Shown: positions 46,326 to 55,266 of the stretch, piece by piece | How positions within the stretch are numbered: position 1 is the first letter of the stretch | How the letters are laid out: each line of letters starts with the position of its first letter | Source: Hygrocybe punicea | Taxonomy: Eukaryota; Basidiomycota; Agaricomycetes; Agaricales; Hygrophoraceae | Length of the DNA: 64,000 nt | NCBI GenBank assembly: GCA_963556145.1 | Contig: OY744469.1 | Location: forward strand, 6,482,767 to 6,546,766 | Direction: 5' to 3' | Program-made: the position numbers and the translations under genes | The notes under the pieces: model-generated | What the model saw: the letters and a program-made list of their open reading frames with translations, nothing else | Told to the model about the DNA's origin: nothing | Databases searched by the model: none

Positions 46326-48581
46326 TGGAGAGCAACTCTCCAGACCTCAGGGGAAAGGCTCAGGAGGAGCCGCTGCTGGGAGGGAGAAGCTGGGGAAAAC
46401 CCTGAATGGATGACTAAGCTACTACAGGAAAGGGAATCTACTGGCTAAGGGTCTCTGGGGTCCTAGGGGCTAGCAGCTACTGCTGCAGGTACCCCCCTCC
46501 ACAATGGTGTGCGCCCTCGCACACATCTCTTGCCTCTGAGAATCTCATCCTCCATGAAACTCCACCCAATCAACTACTATCCTCGCTATCACTGGTGCTA
46601 AGAGAGGTCCTAAAAGCAGGTCGGGGTTGCCACACTGAGGGCATACCATCTCCATGAGAACATGTAGCATAATGTTCACATCTGGGGGGAGAAGCTCTAA
46701 GAGAGCATACCATGAGTCGATTCCTGGGCCCCATGCAAGCTCGGCTATAGCCCATGATTGATCAATCGCAAAGGGGATGGCCACACCAAGGGCAAGCGCT
46801 ATCAATGACTGGACAGGACCATATGATGTTGATGCAGGGAAGATTGTCGGCCATTCATCTTCCGTAGTCTGAGTACCTGCATCGATGAGTCGTGGGGGCA
46901 GTGGGATCGGTGGGATAATTTCTGTGGGAACTGGTTGGCAAGGGGGCTGTACTGGGTTGGGAAATGGGTGATGGGCGTGGCATTGGGGTAACAGGCGACA
47001 GTTGCGGCGGCAGGTGCTGCTCCAGGGCCGGGCACCAGTACGTAGGTCAGAAAAATCACATTTATATATACTACTGATCTGCGAGACAAAAACGGAGGTT
47101 AACGGCGGTACTGGGGGGGGTATATCATGCTGTGGCTCTTCGGGGTGTGTGTCCTGGGGCTCCGTTCGGGTACGGGGTGTCTGTGGGGCCATTTGCGGCA
47201 TGTTTTGGGGTGTGTAGGGGGCTTGGGGCGTCTCTGGGGCCATTCGCGGCGTGTTCTGGGGCATGGTCGACGTGTCGGTCGCGGTTGGGCTCAGCCAGGG
47301 TTCGTTTGGGCATGCAGGTGCTTGCATCGGCTGTTCCTGGGTCGACAGAGATGGGGCCGGGTGTTGGGGATGCGTTGGGGGCCTTATCAACGCGTTTTGG
47401 GGTGTGGTTGACGTGTTTTGCAGTGTCATTGGACATCAGGAATGTGGTGTGGGTCTTATCAATGCATCAGGGGTCACTGCCGGGACGTGGGGCATTTCTT
47501 GACGCATGGGGGTTGGTGATGACGTGGTGGCAGTGGCTGGGCTGGACTGGGGCTCGTTTGCATATGCGGTTGCTCACATTGGCTGTCCTTGGGTCAATGG
47601 CAATGGGGCTGGACGATGGGGCTGTGAGTGGGGCGTCCTGGGTATCCCTGTTGTGTTTTGGGGTGCCATTGGTTGCCTATGCGGCAGCAGCGGCGATTGG
47701 GCAAGTGGTGACGTGGTGGGCACATTGGCCAATGGCGGCGTGTTGGACATGTGTGTGGACGGCATTGGGGCTTGAGATGTGGCAGACAGGGGTGCCGTGG
47801 ATGTTGTGAGGACTTGGGACATGGTTGGCAGCCTGGGGGACGCAAATGGTGTTGCGCCCATTGTTGGCCGTGTGTTTTCTGCCTGTTGTGAGTCCTGAGC
47901 GGTTGATTCGAGGTGCGTACCTTCCGTTGCATGATGGAGTACCTGTCTCGCTGTCTTTTCCTTCTGTTGCATCTTTTCCTTCATCTTTTTCTCCGCGTTT
48001 TTCTCTTTCTCCTCACGTTCTGCTGTTAGCCATTTTTGCAGCTCCAGAATTTGTGTGTCGCGTTCCGCATCAAGCTCTCTCAGTCTTCTTGATCTTGGGG
48101 ATTCGTATTTTGGGTGCCATGGCGTAGTCCGTAGTTAGACAGAATTGATGGATAACTTAGAAATGTGGTCAGAAATAATAATTTGGGCGTGTGAAAAAAA
48201 GGGGGAAGTGAGACCAAACTGAAAGGCAGGAAAATGATTTAAGGAAAGGGGATATAAAACGAGACGAGGGGGAAAGGGCATTGTGTTAGTTGTATTTTCG
48301 TGCTTCGTTTGCATGTCCTGTTCATTTCTTGGTTAGCTTCGATTTCCAAGTTTGTGTGTTCAAATCTTTCGAGATCTGGTCCTACGGCTGTGTGGCTCGA
48401 ATCCCTCTCATCACCACATTGGAGAACGACTCTCCAGACCTCAGGGGAAAGGCTCAGGAGGAGCCGTGGCTGGGAGGGAGAAGCTGGGGAAAACCCTGAA
48501 TGGATGACTAAGCTACTACAGGAAAGGGAATCTACTGGCTAAGGGTCTCTGGGGTCCTAGGGGCTAGCAGCTACTGCTGCA
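46326..48581 (-). mobile_element. 2.26-kb small LTR element (TRIM/LARD-like), minus orientation
   Basis: Two 162-bp direct repeats (46,326-46,487 and 48,420-48,581), nearly identical. Read on the minus strand each starts TGCAGCAG and ends in the palindrome TGGAGAG..CTCTCCA. Two bases inside the 5' LTR lies TGGTGATGAGAGGGATTCGAG, a primer-binding site complementary to a tRNA 3' end (CGAATCCCTCTCATCACCA). A GGAGGGGGG run adjoins the 3' LTR. The interior has only a gag-like proline-rich frame. It shares primer-site start, hairpin LTR end and coding type with the 16.6-kb element. No exact target duplication was found. Confidence 0.8.
46545..48120 (-). pseudogene. Gag-like ORF of the 2.26-kb LTR element
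   Basis: ATG at 48,120 gives MAPKIRIPKIKKTE, then an indel shifts to a coiled-coil-like stretch (ERDTQILELQKWLTAEREEK, KNAEKKMKEKMQQKEK). A long Pro/Gln/Thr-rich middle (TPQNMPQMAPQTPRT) follows, and a hydrophobic C-terminal part (LIALALGVAIPFAIDQSWAI, LLELLPPDVNIMLHVLMEMV, CPQCGNPDLL) ends at 46,545. At least two frame changes break it (about 48,070 and 47,570). The order basic N-terminus, coiled coil, linker and folded C-terminus is what a capsid-type protein might show. No known domain is recognised. Confidence 0.45.
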
Positions 48582-48784
48582 ATGCATAACCTGACAATAA
48601 CACTTTAATGACATAGCACTCTGCCTGAAATGACAATGAGTTACAGCTTTGCAAGTAAATCCTCGCCACCACACATCAGGAAAATTACAAGCCCTTTTTT
48701 TGCACCCTTTGCACCTTTTGCAAGGTGCAAAAGGTGCAAAAGGTCCCAAGAGGTCCACCTTTTCCAAGAGGTAGCACCTATTCC

Positions 48785-48945
48785 AAGTGACCTGGCTTAG
48801 AAAAGGTCAAACTCTTGGAAAAAGAGGTCAAAGGAGAAAAAAAAGGAAGGGAAAAGGAAGAGAAAAGAAGAGCTTTTGATTCTTTTCCCTTCCCCTTTTG
48901 ACCTCTTTTTTCCAAGAGTTTGACCTTTTCTAAGCCAGGTCACTT
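48785..48945. repeat. Perfect-arm hairpin inside TIR element member 2
   Basis: AAGTGACCTGGCTTAGAAAA... (48,785-48,832) and its reverse complement (about 48,896-48,945) face each other across about 62 bp of purine-rich loop. A single-base difference in the A-run is the only visible mismatch. Confidence 0.75.
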
Positions 48946-49268
48946 TCAACCTTTGGCCCCTTTTGCTCCTTGTAAAAGGCAGCCTTTTTCGTGCAACAAA
49001 TTGTCAAGATTCAAAGAACAATATCAATTATTAATAATTAATAGATTAAAAATATATTGAATTGATTATATAGTAACTTTACTATGACTATATTTACTAA
49101 CAACTCATGACATATCAAGTAACTCAGTATGAACGAAATTGAAGTGAATGATATGCCCCGATCAAGTAAATGCATGCATGACTTATATATGTTTTGAGGT
49201 CGCGCACGGACCATTTGGCGAAGTTTGGCAAAATGGAGCGTCAAACATCGTCACGTTTGCCATTTTTG

Positions 49269-49451
49269 GTAAGTTTGACTTAGCATTTTCGTGACTGGTA
49301 CTGACCGTTATAGGATGATGCCAACGCAAAGATGATGACGGCAAGCAAGACCAAGAGTGGTGCGGCCCCAGTATGTGCGGTACTCTTACACCTATGTACT
49401 TTTTTATTTTATTTTATTTTATTTTATTCAAGACTAACAATCAAATTGCAG
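49269..49451 (+). other. Two consensus introns in TIR element member 2
   Basis: Intron a 49,269-49,313: GTAAGT, CTGAC branch word, TTATAG. Intron b 49,371-49,451: GTATGT, GACTAAC branch word, TTGCAG. They enclose a 57-bp exon (GATGATGCCAACGC...) and are followed by the low-complexity tract, the same order as the single introns at 602 and 16,125. Confidence 0.55.
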
Positions 49452-49659
49452 GTCTACGGCCACCACCACCACCACCATGACAACGACAACGACAACGACA
49501 ATGACAATGACAACAACGATTGCCACCACGATGGCCACAACCATGACAGTGACAATCAACGCCACGTCGGACGCACCAACAAGTTAACAAGCCCCATGGC
49601 AAACCAAGACGCGCGCACACACAAACGAATGGAGTGGGCGAATCAACGAGACGGAACAA

Positions 49660-49693
49660 GCAGCAGGGGGTGGTGCATTCACCCCTGCTGCTT
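49660..49693. repeat. AGCAGCAGGGGGTG hairpin
   Basis: AGCAGCAGGGGGTG / CACCCCTGCTGCT arms around GTGCATT. Related hairpins occur at about 93-118 and 51,725-51,745. Confidence 0.65.
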
Positions 49694-49884
49694 CATGGTA
49701 TGTTTTCCATTAATTTTTTCCATTGATTTTATTCTTCTCACTGAAGAACATGCCACTGCACCACCACCACCATTACCACCACCAGACAGGCCACGGCACC
49801 ATGGCACCCACCTCGCATTGAGGTGTGCCAGCACCGCGGATGCAACCGAGGCGAAACGCACGCGTTGTACATGCGCATTTCGCC

Positions 49885-50104
49885 ACCTTGTGAAGATGCC
49901 GGCCATGTCAACTGACGTGCGCCGGTCTCTCGCCAGGTCAGATGGATTAACTGCAGGGCACCTCACGAAGATGCCAGCCACGTCAACTGACGTGCGCAGG
50001 TCTCTCGTGAGGTCAGATGTAGTAAACGCAGGGCAGGGCACCCCAATCCCACCTCGTGAAGATGCCAGCCACGTCAATTGACGTGCGCGGGTCTCTCGCA
50101 AGGT
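49885..50104. repeat. 54-56 bp palindromic repeat, copies 3, 4 and 5 (tandem)
   Basis: Copies at 49,885-49,938, 49,960-50,013 and 50,051-50,104. All have ACCTYRYGAA and CTCGYVAGGT ends. The cores are GTCAACTGACGTG, CGTCAACTGACG and the perfect palindrome ACGTCAATTGACGT (50,071-50,084). Confidence 0.85.
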
Positions 50105-51313
50105 GGAAGTTGTCTGGTTCAATGTGGACGCATCGAGACACCCAGACGAAGAGGCCCACATATGGCTGAAGGCCGGTGCAAGGCCCCAGCATCCAAATTC
50201 CACCTTGCAGACAGGCTGGCAACACAGGGTGCACAGTACCATATTGAATTTATTGGGAGGGTATACTACATATTGTTATCATATTGTTGCACCAGTATTC
50301 AAAAAGCATTCAAAATCATGACACATTACCAGTGTTGATTGACAATTTTACAGTATACTTCTTCAATAACAAGACATTTACTGAAATTATTGAAGTTTCA
50401 AATTTATACTGTACACAATTTATTTTGAAACTGAAAGTATTCATTCAGAAGTATTCAAATAACCTGTAAAAAAAGGCTAACAAACCACAAAAGATATGGA
50501 AAAGCTTTCAAGAGATTCTTCTTTTCCAAAGACAAAACACCTTTTTCAAGAAATGGACCTGGCTTAAAAAAGCTCTTTGTCTTGGGACAAGAGGTATCCT
50601 TTTTCAAAGTAATTCACTTTTGAAAAAGATGGGAAAAGTAGAAAAAAAGAAGAAAAAGCATCAAAGGTCAAAAGTGATCCAAGGTCATAAGGTCAAAAGT
50701 GGTAAGACAAGTAAAGTGATTAATTGTAAAGGACCAACAAGTAAGCAAAGTGCTAAAGGAGTCAAAGTAATCCAAGTTTGAAAAGGTGGGAAAAAGTCGA
50801 AAAGGGTGAAAAGGTGTGCAAGGGATATTATGTAGTAAATATTTCCAAGTGACTCAAAGTGCCATAAGGTAGCAGAAGTTGTTAAAAAAGCCTCAGAAAA
50901 AAGTTCAAGAGGTTTCAAAAAAGGTCAAGAGCCTCCAAGGTGCAAAAAAAGGGCTTGTAATTTTCCTGATGCAAGCTGTTAGCAATGGTTGCCTCACACA
51001 CATAGACCACAGGTTGAGACAAGGTGTTCCTGCATCTCCGACAAGTAAATGTCTGGCGAGCATTCAATGAGTCCTTCTAAATACTAATAGGCTGCTACCA
51101 GTGCTTGATAAGTTTGCCAATCTGTTAATACATACCTCGTGGCCTTCCACCTAGTAATGGTGTCTGAACAGTTGCTCCAGTAGTCCACCGAAGCTGACAG
51201 ATAGCAGAGACACTGATACCAGTAACTCGAGCAATATCACATGGCTTTAGATGAATAGCCATGCAAATGATGAGGTCCTTTTGCTCTTTTGGAATATGGC
51301 GACAATTACCCAT

Positions 51314-51600
51314 GCTTGGATATCAGAATGTGGTTCCAAGTCCTAAATGTTTATTTAGGTCTCAGTCTTAATGTGGACCGAGCTCCCCAAGAATTTTTAG
51401 CCAGTCATCTATTCTTGCAGCCAATGCCGCTATTTGTTTGGCTTTATCCTACCAAGTTTTCAAGTCCAAGTCTAACTCGTGTTGACCCCAATTGTATTAT
51501 TGTCACTCATTATCTCATTGAGAGTACCCCCACCCACAGGTACATTTTTCTACTGTTTTCAATACTAATATTTACATATTTCTAGGTAACTCAAGTTTAT
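51314..51600. other. Upstream flank of the mariner-type gene
   Basis: No ORF of note. Probably the 5' untranslated part or terminal region of the mariner-type element. Its TIR was not identified. Confidence 0.35.
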
Positions 51601-52320
51601 TAATAAGGACATGACTCACCATGATCAGCAGCCAGGACCCCAACCATGAATGTGGCGAAGATGTCGACCAATGATGAACATGACGGCAACAACAATAACA
51701 ATGACACTACAAGGGTGGCCAGACAGGCTGGAAGGGTGGTGTGCCCACCTTCTGGCCCAGGTATATCCCTCATCTCTCCCTGCCATCTGTCACTAAATGA
51801 GGTGTGGGCACGACCAGGGATGCAAACGCAACGAGAAACATGAACACAACAGCACCATTAGGCAGGACATGTATGGCCCCACCCTCACCCCTGCCCGCTC
51901 CTCTCCCACCTTCGTTTCGGCCCGGCTACATCATGAACCAGAATGGTCACATCCATTGATGGGCATCTGACATTTGCAAGCTTGACGATGAGGAGGAACA
52001 AGGAGGATTGCAAGGAGCAAGGTCAATGATGACAGGGAGAGGAGGGAAATGTGGACCAGAATTCCCTGCCCCTTGCCTGCTTCCAAGTCATCTCCACCTC
52101 ACACACACACATGCACCACGTCAATTGATGCATGAACATCATTCGTGAGGTGTTTGACATGGAACGACAGTGAGGAGGACAAGGGAAAAGGAGGCCCCTG
52201 CACCTTGTCTCCACCTCGTGAATGCACATGGACCACATCAATTGACATGTGGATGTTGTTCACAAGGTATATGGCATGGGTACCTGCCTTACCCAAGGTA
52301 GAACAGGTAAGGCAGTCGTA
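51601..52320. repeat. Element fragment with GGTGGTGTGCCCACC hairpin and two palindromes
   Basis: Contains AACAATAACAATGACACTAC, a hairpin GGTGGTGTGCCCACC (about 51,732), palindromes at 52,096-52,151 and 52,213-52,268, and a terminal hairpin TACCTGCCTTACC/GGTAAGGCAG (about 52,281-52,315). It carries the same module as the elements at 0.3, 27 and 49 kb, but outer TIRs are not resolved. Confidence 0.5.
52096..52268. repeat. 54-56 bp palindromic repeat, copies 6 and 7
   Basis: 52,096-52,151: ACCTCACACA ... ACGTCAATTGATG ... TTCGTGAGGT. 52,213-52,268: ACCTCGTGAA ... CCACATCAATTGACATGTGG ... TTCACAAGGT. Most CpGs of the other copies are TG or CA here. Confidence 0.8.
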
Positions 52321-52387
52321 AATTTTGTGTTAAGTTGACAACAGCAATTTGGTTTTACGGCTCCCTCACTCTCATTGTGCACATAAA

Positions 52388-53073
52388 TTGTCCATTTTAG
52401 TGTTACACCAGACTCAATTTGCCTGTAGCTTAAAATACACTACATTTCTGGGTATCTCTTACAGAGAGAACTTGAAGAGAATGATGTTTTATGAATTGCC
52501 TCCTACTACACTCTAAGATTTGGAATACAATTGAAGGCAAGAGACAAGCCTCTCAAAAACATGGTATTTTTCAAACTGGTATATGTCCAAGGTTTTAAGG
52601 TATGGTCAAATAATAAAAGTTGGAGCTTGAAAGATTCTCTACAACTTTTCTTCTTACACTATGGAAAAATATCAAGTGGTTGCAAAGATATAAGACAAAG
52701 AAAATAGAAAATTTTGCAGGTAAGTGTAAGCTTGTTTGGCCATCAGCATAATCTGTTAAGATTTGCCTTTGTATCTCAGCAACCACTTGATATTTTCCCA
52801 TGATGTAAAAAGAAAAGTTGTAGAGAATCTTTCAAGCTCCAACTTTTATCAATTGACCATACCTTAAAACCTTGGACATATACCAGTTTGAAAAAATACC
52901 ATTGTTTAGAGAAGCTTGTCTCTTGCCTCCAATTGTACTCCAAATCTTAGGGTGTATTAGGAGGAAATGTATAAAATATCATTCTCTTCAAGTTCTCTCT
53001 ATATAAGATACCCAGAAATGTAGTGTGTTTTAAGTTACAGGCAAATTGAGTCTGGTGTGATTAACATGGACAA
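52388..53073. mobile_element. Foldback element with about 300-bp arms
   Basis: The left arm (TTGTCCATTTTAGTGTTACA..., 52,388-52,690) is repeated inverted at about 52,775-53,073 over its whole length with few differences, around a loop of about 90 bp containing GCAGGTAAGTG. The transcript would form a long hairpin. ORFs here are antisense mirror images. Confidence 0.8.
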
Positions 53074-53485
53074 AACTTCTGTCAGCCATCTGGACAGAAC
53101 AAACTGAGATCTCAGCTGACCAGAGTCCACTCATCCTTTTCGTGCCGTATATTATTACAATTTTATTTCATTTCATGCTTTAGTGTCGGGCACATCCACC
53201 TACTATCTAAGGCAAGTCAAAAGGTAAGACTTAGGGCCCTGGCTTTGACAACATTCATCCCAGTTGAATAGCACGGTGAGTATTTCCAATGACTTGGAAG
53301 GAATTCAGTGGGAGAAGGCGAGCGGCTGTCAGAGAACCCTACAAAACTAGTGGGTAGTGTACAATGACCATTGTTAAGAAAACTCACGAAGGTCATCATC
53401 ATCCGAGTCAGACTGACCAGTCCCAGGCGGGGTCCTCAGTTGTACAGATTCCTCGTTGGTAGAAAATGACGATGCAACTTCCCAA

Positions 53486-54872
53486 TCATCCAAATTTGCT
53501 CCGAAGCCATGAGCCATGTCCACTTGTTGAACGTTCAAGAAAATTAATGGCATAGAGTCGCGAGAGCTCACAACTTTCCGGGATGGATTGGGAGTCTCCC
53601 AATTCCACCCCAGCATTTCCTGCGGCCCTGTTTCGGCCCTTCTTGGCGGGTGCACTGTGGTCCTCAGGTCCGGTCTTCCTTTTCGTAGAGGCACCACCGG
53701 TGTCACCTGGGCCACCTCCACCTCCATCATCCCCACTCGGTCCACCGTTATCACCCGGTTGTCCACCGCCAACACTCGGTTGTCCACCGCCACCGCTCGG
53801 TCGCCCATATCCATCGTCTCTGTCGTCGGGTTCGCCATTGGTTGGTCTGGACACAAGATAGGCACGGCTTGTCAAGCTCAGAATGTCACGGATATCTTGG
53901 GTAATCTGAAGCTCTTCGGAATCATAACGAAGATACCCTACACGCTGGATCAGTGCCATCAAGATAGCATTGGGATTCACGGGCAGCCGCCAGTAACGTT
54001 GCTCGAAGAATGAGGGATCGGCAGGAAAGAGTGGTATAAAGCCCGGCACCCGTCGATTAGGACCGACAGTAACAGTGGAATAGTCAAATATCCGCGCGGC
54101 AGTTGGGGTAGTGGAAGATGTGCCAGTGGGACCGGGGATGAAGCAACCATCTTGAAGGACGGAAAAGCCCGGGAATTGAACGGTGGGGATTACGTGTCCG
54201 TCCATTGACTTTGGGTCCAAAATAACAAGGGTAAAAAGCTGCAAAAAAGGTAAAATAAGGGTCGAGTCCGGCAAGCCGACTCCAGACCGCCCCGCCATCG
54301 CCTCTGCCAACAAGCTAAAAACCTGGGTTCGGAGCTTTTGGTGAGCGAGAGAATGCCATTGCTCAGACTAAGACGCACCTCGTGTAGGGGCTTTCGGTCA
54401 GTCATTGGCGTGTCCAAAAGATAGCTTCTGAGATAGCGCAGGACTGGTTCGGAGAGAGAAAGAGCGACGTGGTTGGGAGTGAAGTAGCCCAAGTGACACT
54501 TCGGACATTCTGCGCTTCTCCTCAAACACGGCATTGTCAAGGCCAAAGATATTCGCCACTTACGGACCATGCCATTCCCAAGAGCAGACATTTCATAACT
54601 ATGATGTAAAATGCCAAGATTAACACCAGCCTCAAGCTGTAAGGAGTTGTGTAAACCAGTACGGAATAAATTCCATTGCCACTGACCTCAGCAGAGGCTG
54701 AATCGATAATATGAGCACATTGGCTGGCAGTGTCGCTGAGGAGGTCAAGGCAGATCACACAGCAATTCCTGTAGGCCTTACGAATTGTTTTCTTGACAGA
54801 TGGAGAAAAGGTAGCTTGGGTTTGGCCTGACATGTAGGCTTCCGCTGAGCAGAAGGTTTTGGGTTCAACCAT
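53486..54872 (-). CDS. HNH-endonuclease-like domain protein
   Basis: Exon 1 54,872-54,687 (62 codons from ATG) contains YRNCCVICLDLLSDTASQCA and AHIID, the CxxC plus His of an HNH_2-like fold. Intron 54,637-54,686 leads to LEAGVNLGILHHSYEMSALG, then ECPKCHLGYFTPNHVALSLS, the second CxxCH. A further GT-AG intron of about 54 bp just before CPKCH is possible and also keeps the frame. Intron 54,302-54,378 precedes the last exon 54,301-53,486 (FTLVILDPKSMDGHVIPTVQ, YLRYDSEELQITQDIRDIL). That exon ends in a Gly/Asp-rich linker and a KRK..PAKKGRNR basic patch. HNH_2-like domains are widespread in basidiomycete hypothetical proteins; nuclease activity is inferred only. Confidence 0.65.
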
Positions 54873-55266
54873 CAGCGAAACATCTTTTCATTATTTGGTC
54901 ATCCACTCCCAGTGAAAAGTCGCAAGTTTAAAAAATATTTAGATATGATAAGTCCTTTTAAATTGGGTTGCAAATAATAAAATCATTCCGAGAGAAAAGA
55001 CAACGATTAAAAATGAGAATAAAATAGAGACTTATGTTCTTGTAGACTAAAACTCTTTTTTTGTGTAACTAAGACAAGATATATCCAATACGAGAATGAA
55101 CAGAAAACCGAATCAAAAAAAAAAGTATGATGTCATGGCTGGGACTTAACATTTTCTCGTTCGTTCCGTTCCTCTCTGCTTCCTACTTCCATGTCCTTCC
55201 CTCCTCCTCGTCCCCTCACCCCTACCTTTTCCTCGCTTGCCCGCCTCTACCACCACTATCACCATT
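54873..55266. other. Intergenic between divergent genes
   Basis: AT-rich, with an A-run at about 55,116. It would hold the promoters of the HNH gene (minus) and the regulator remnant (plus). Confidence 0.4.

Larger units (their letters stand above)
48674..50971. mobile_element. 2,298-bp TIR element, CATCAGGAAAA family, member 2
   Basis: Both ends, read inward, start CATCAGGAAAATTACAAGCC and stay identical for more than 30 bp. CA flanks both sides (48,672-48,673 and 50,972-50,973). Subterminal words AGGTGCAAAAGG and AGGTCAAA are abundant at both ends. The interior has the CGCACGGACCAT core (about 49,203), introns at 49,269-49,313 and 49,371-49,451, a CACCACCAC/GACAACGAC tract, a hairpin at about 49,660 and three palindromes (49,885-50,104). 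No transposase. It interrupts the mariner-type gene. Confidence 0.85.
45638..51313 (-). pseudogene. Tc1/mariner-type (IS630 superfamily) DD34E transposase, broken by two insertions
   Basis: Minus strand. ATG at 51,313 starts an HTH region (IPKEQKDLIICMAIHLKPCD, ITGISVSAICQL-like VTGISVSAICQL). After a probable intron the frame gives LIECSPDIYLSEMQEHL and VCEATIANSL, then TIR element 48,674-50,971. Dropping it with one copy of its 2-bp duplication continues as WWRGFTCK. A second insertion (46,326-48,581) follows. The catalytic part is LVLVDEVACN, VIVMDNATQHH and YLPPYSPNFKPIEEG, with a GTAAGT intron 45,828-45,879. Counting across that intron gives 34 residues between the second Asp and the Glu. 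It stops at TAG 45,638. It would cut and paste DNA at TA sites if intact. There is also a frameshift near 51,015. Confidence 0.8.

Noticed and set aside
48376..48418. tRNA gene fragment GGCTCGAATCCCTCTCATCACCA
   Set aside because: Only a 3'-end-like piece is present, it lies at the expected primer-binding position of an LTR element, and no acceptor or D-arm partner is visible upstream.
46318..48590. Target duplication for the 2.26-kb LTR element
   Set aside because: The flanks (CACAC on the left, ATGCA on the right) do not match. Only weak similarity a few bases away was seen, so none is claimed.
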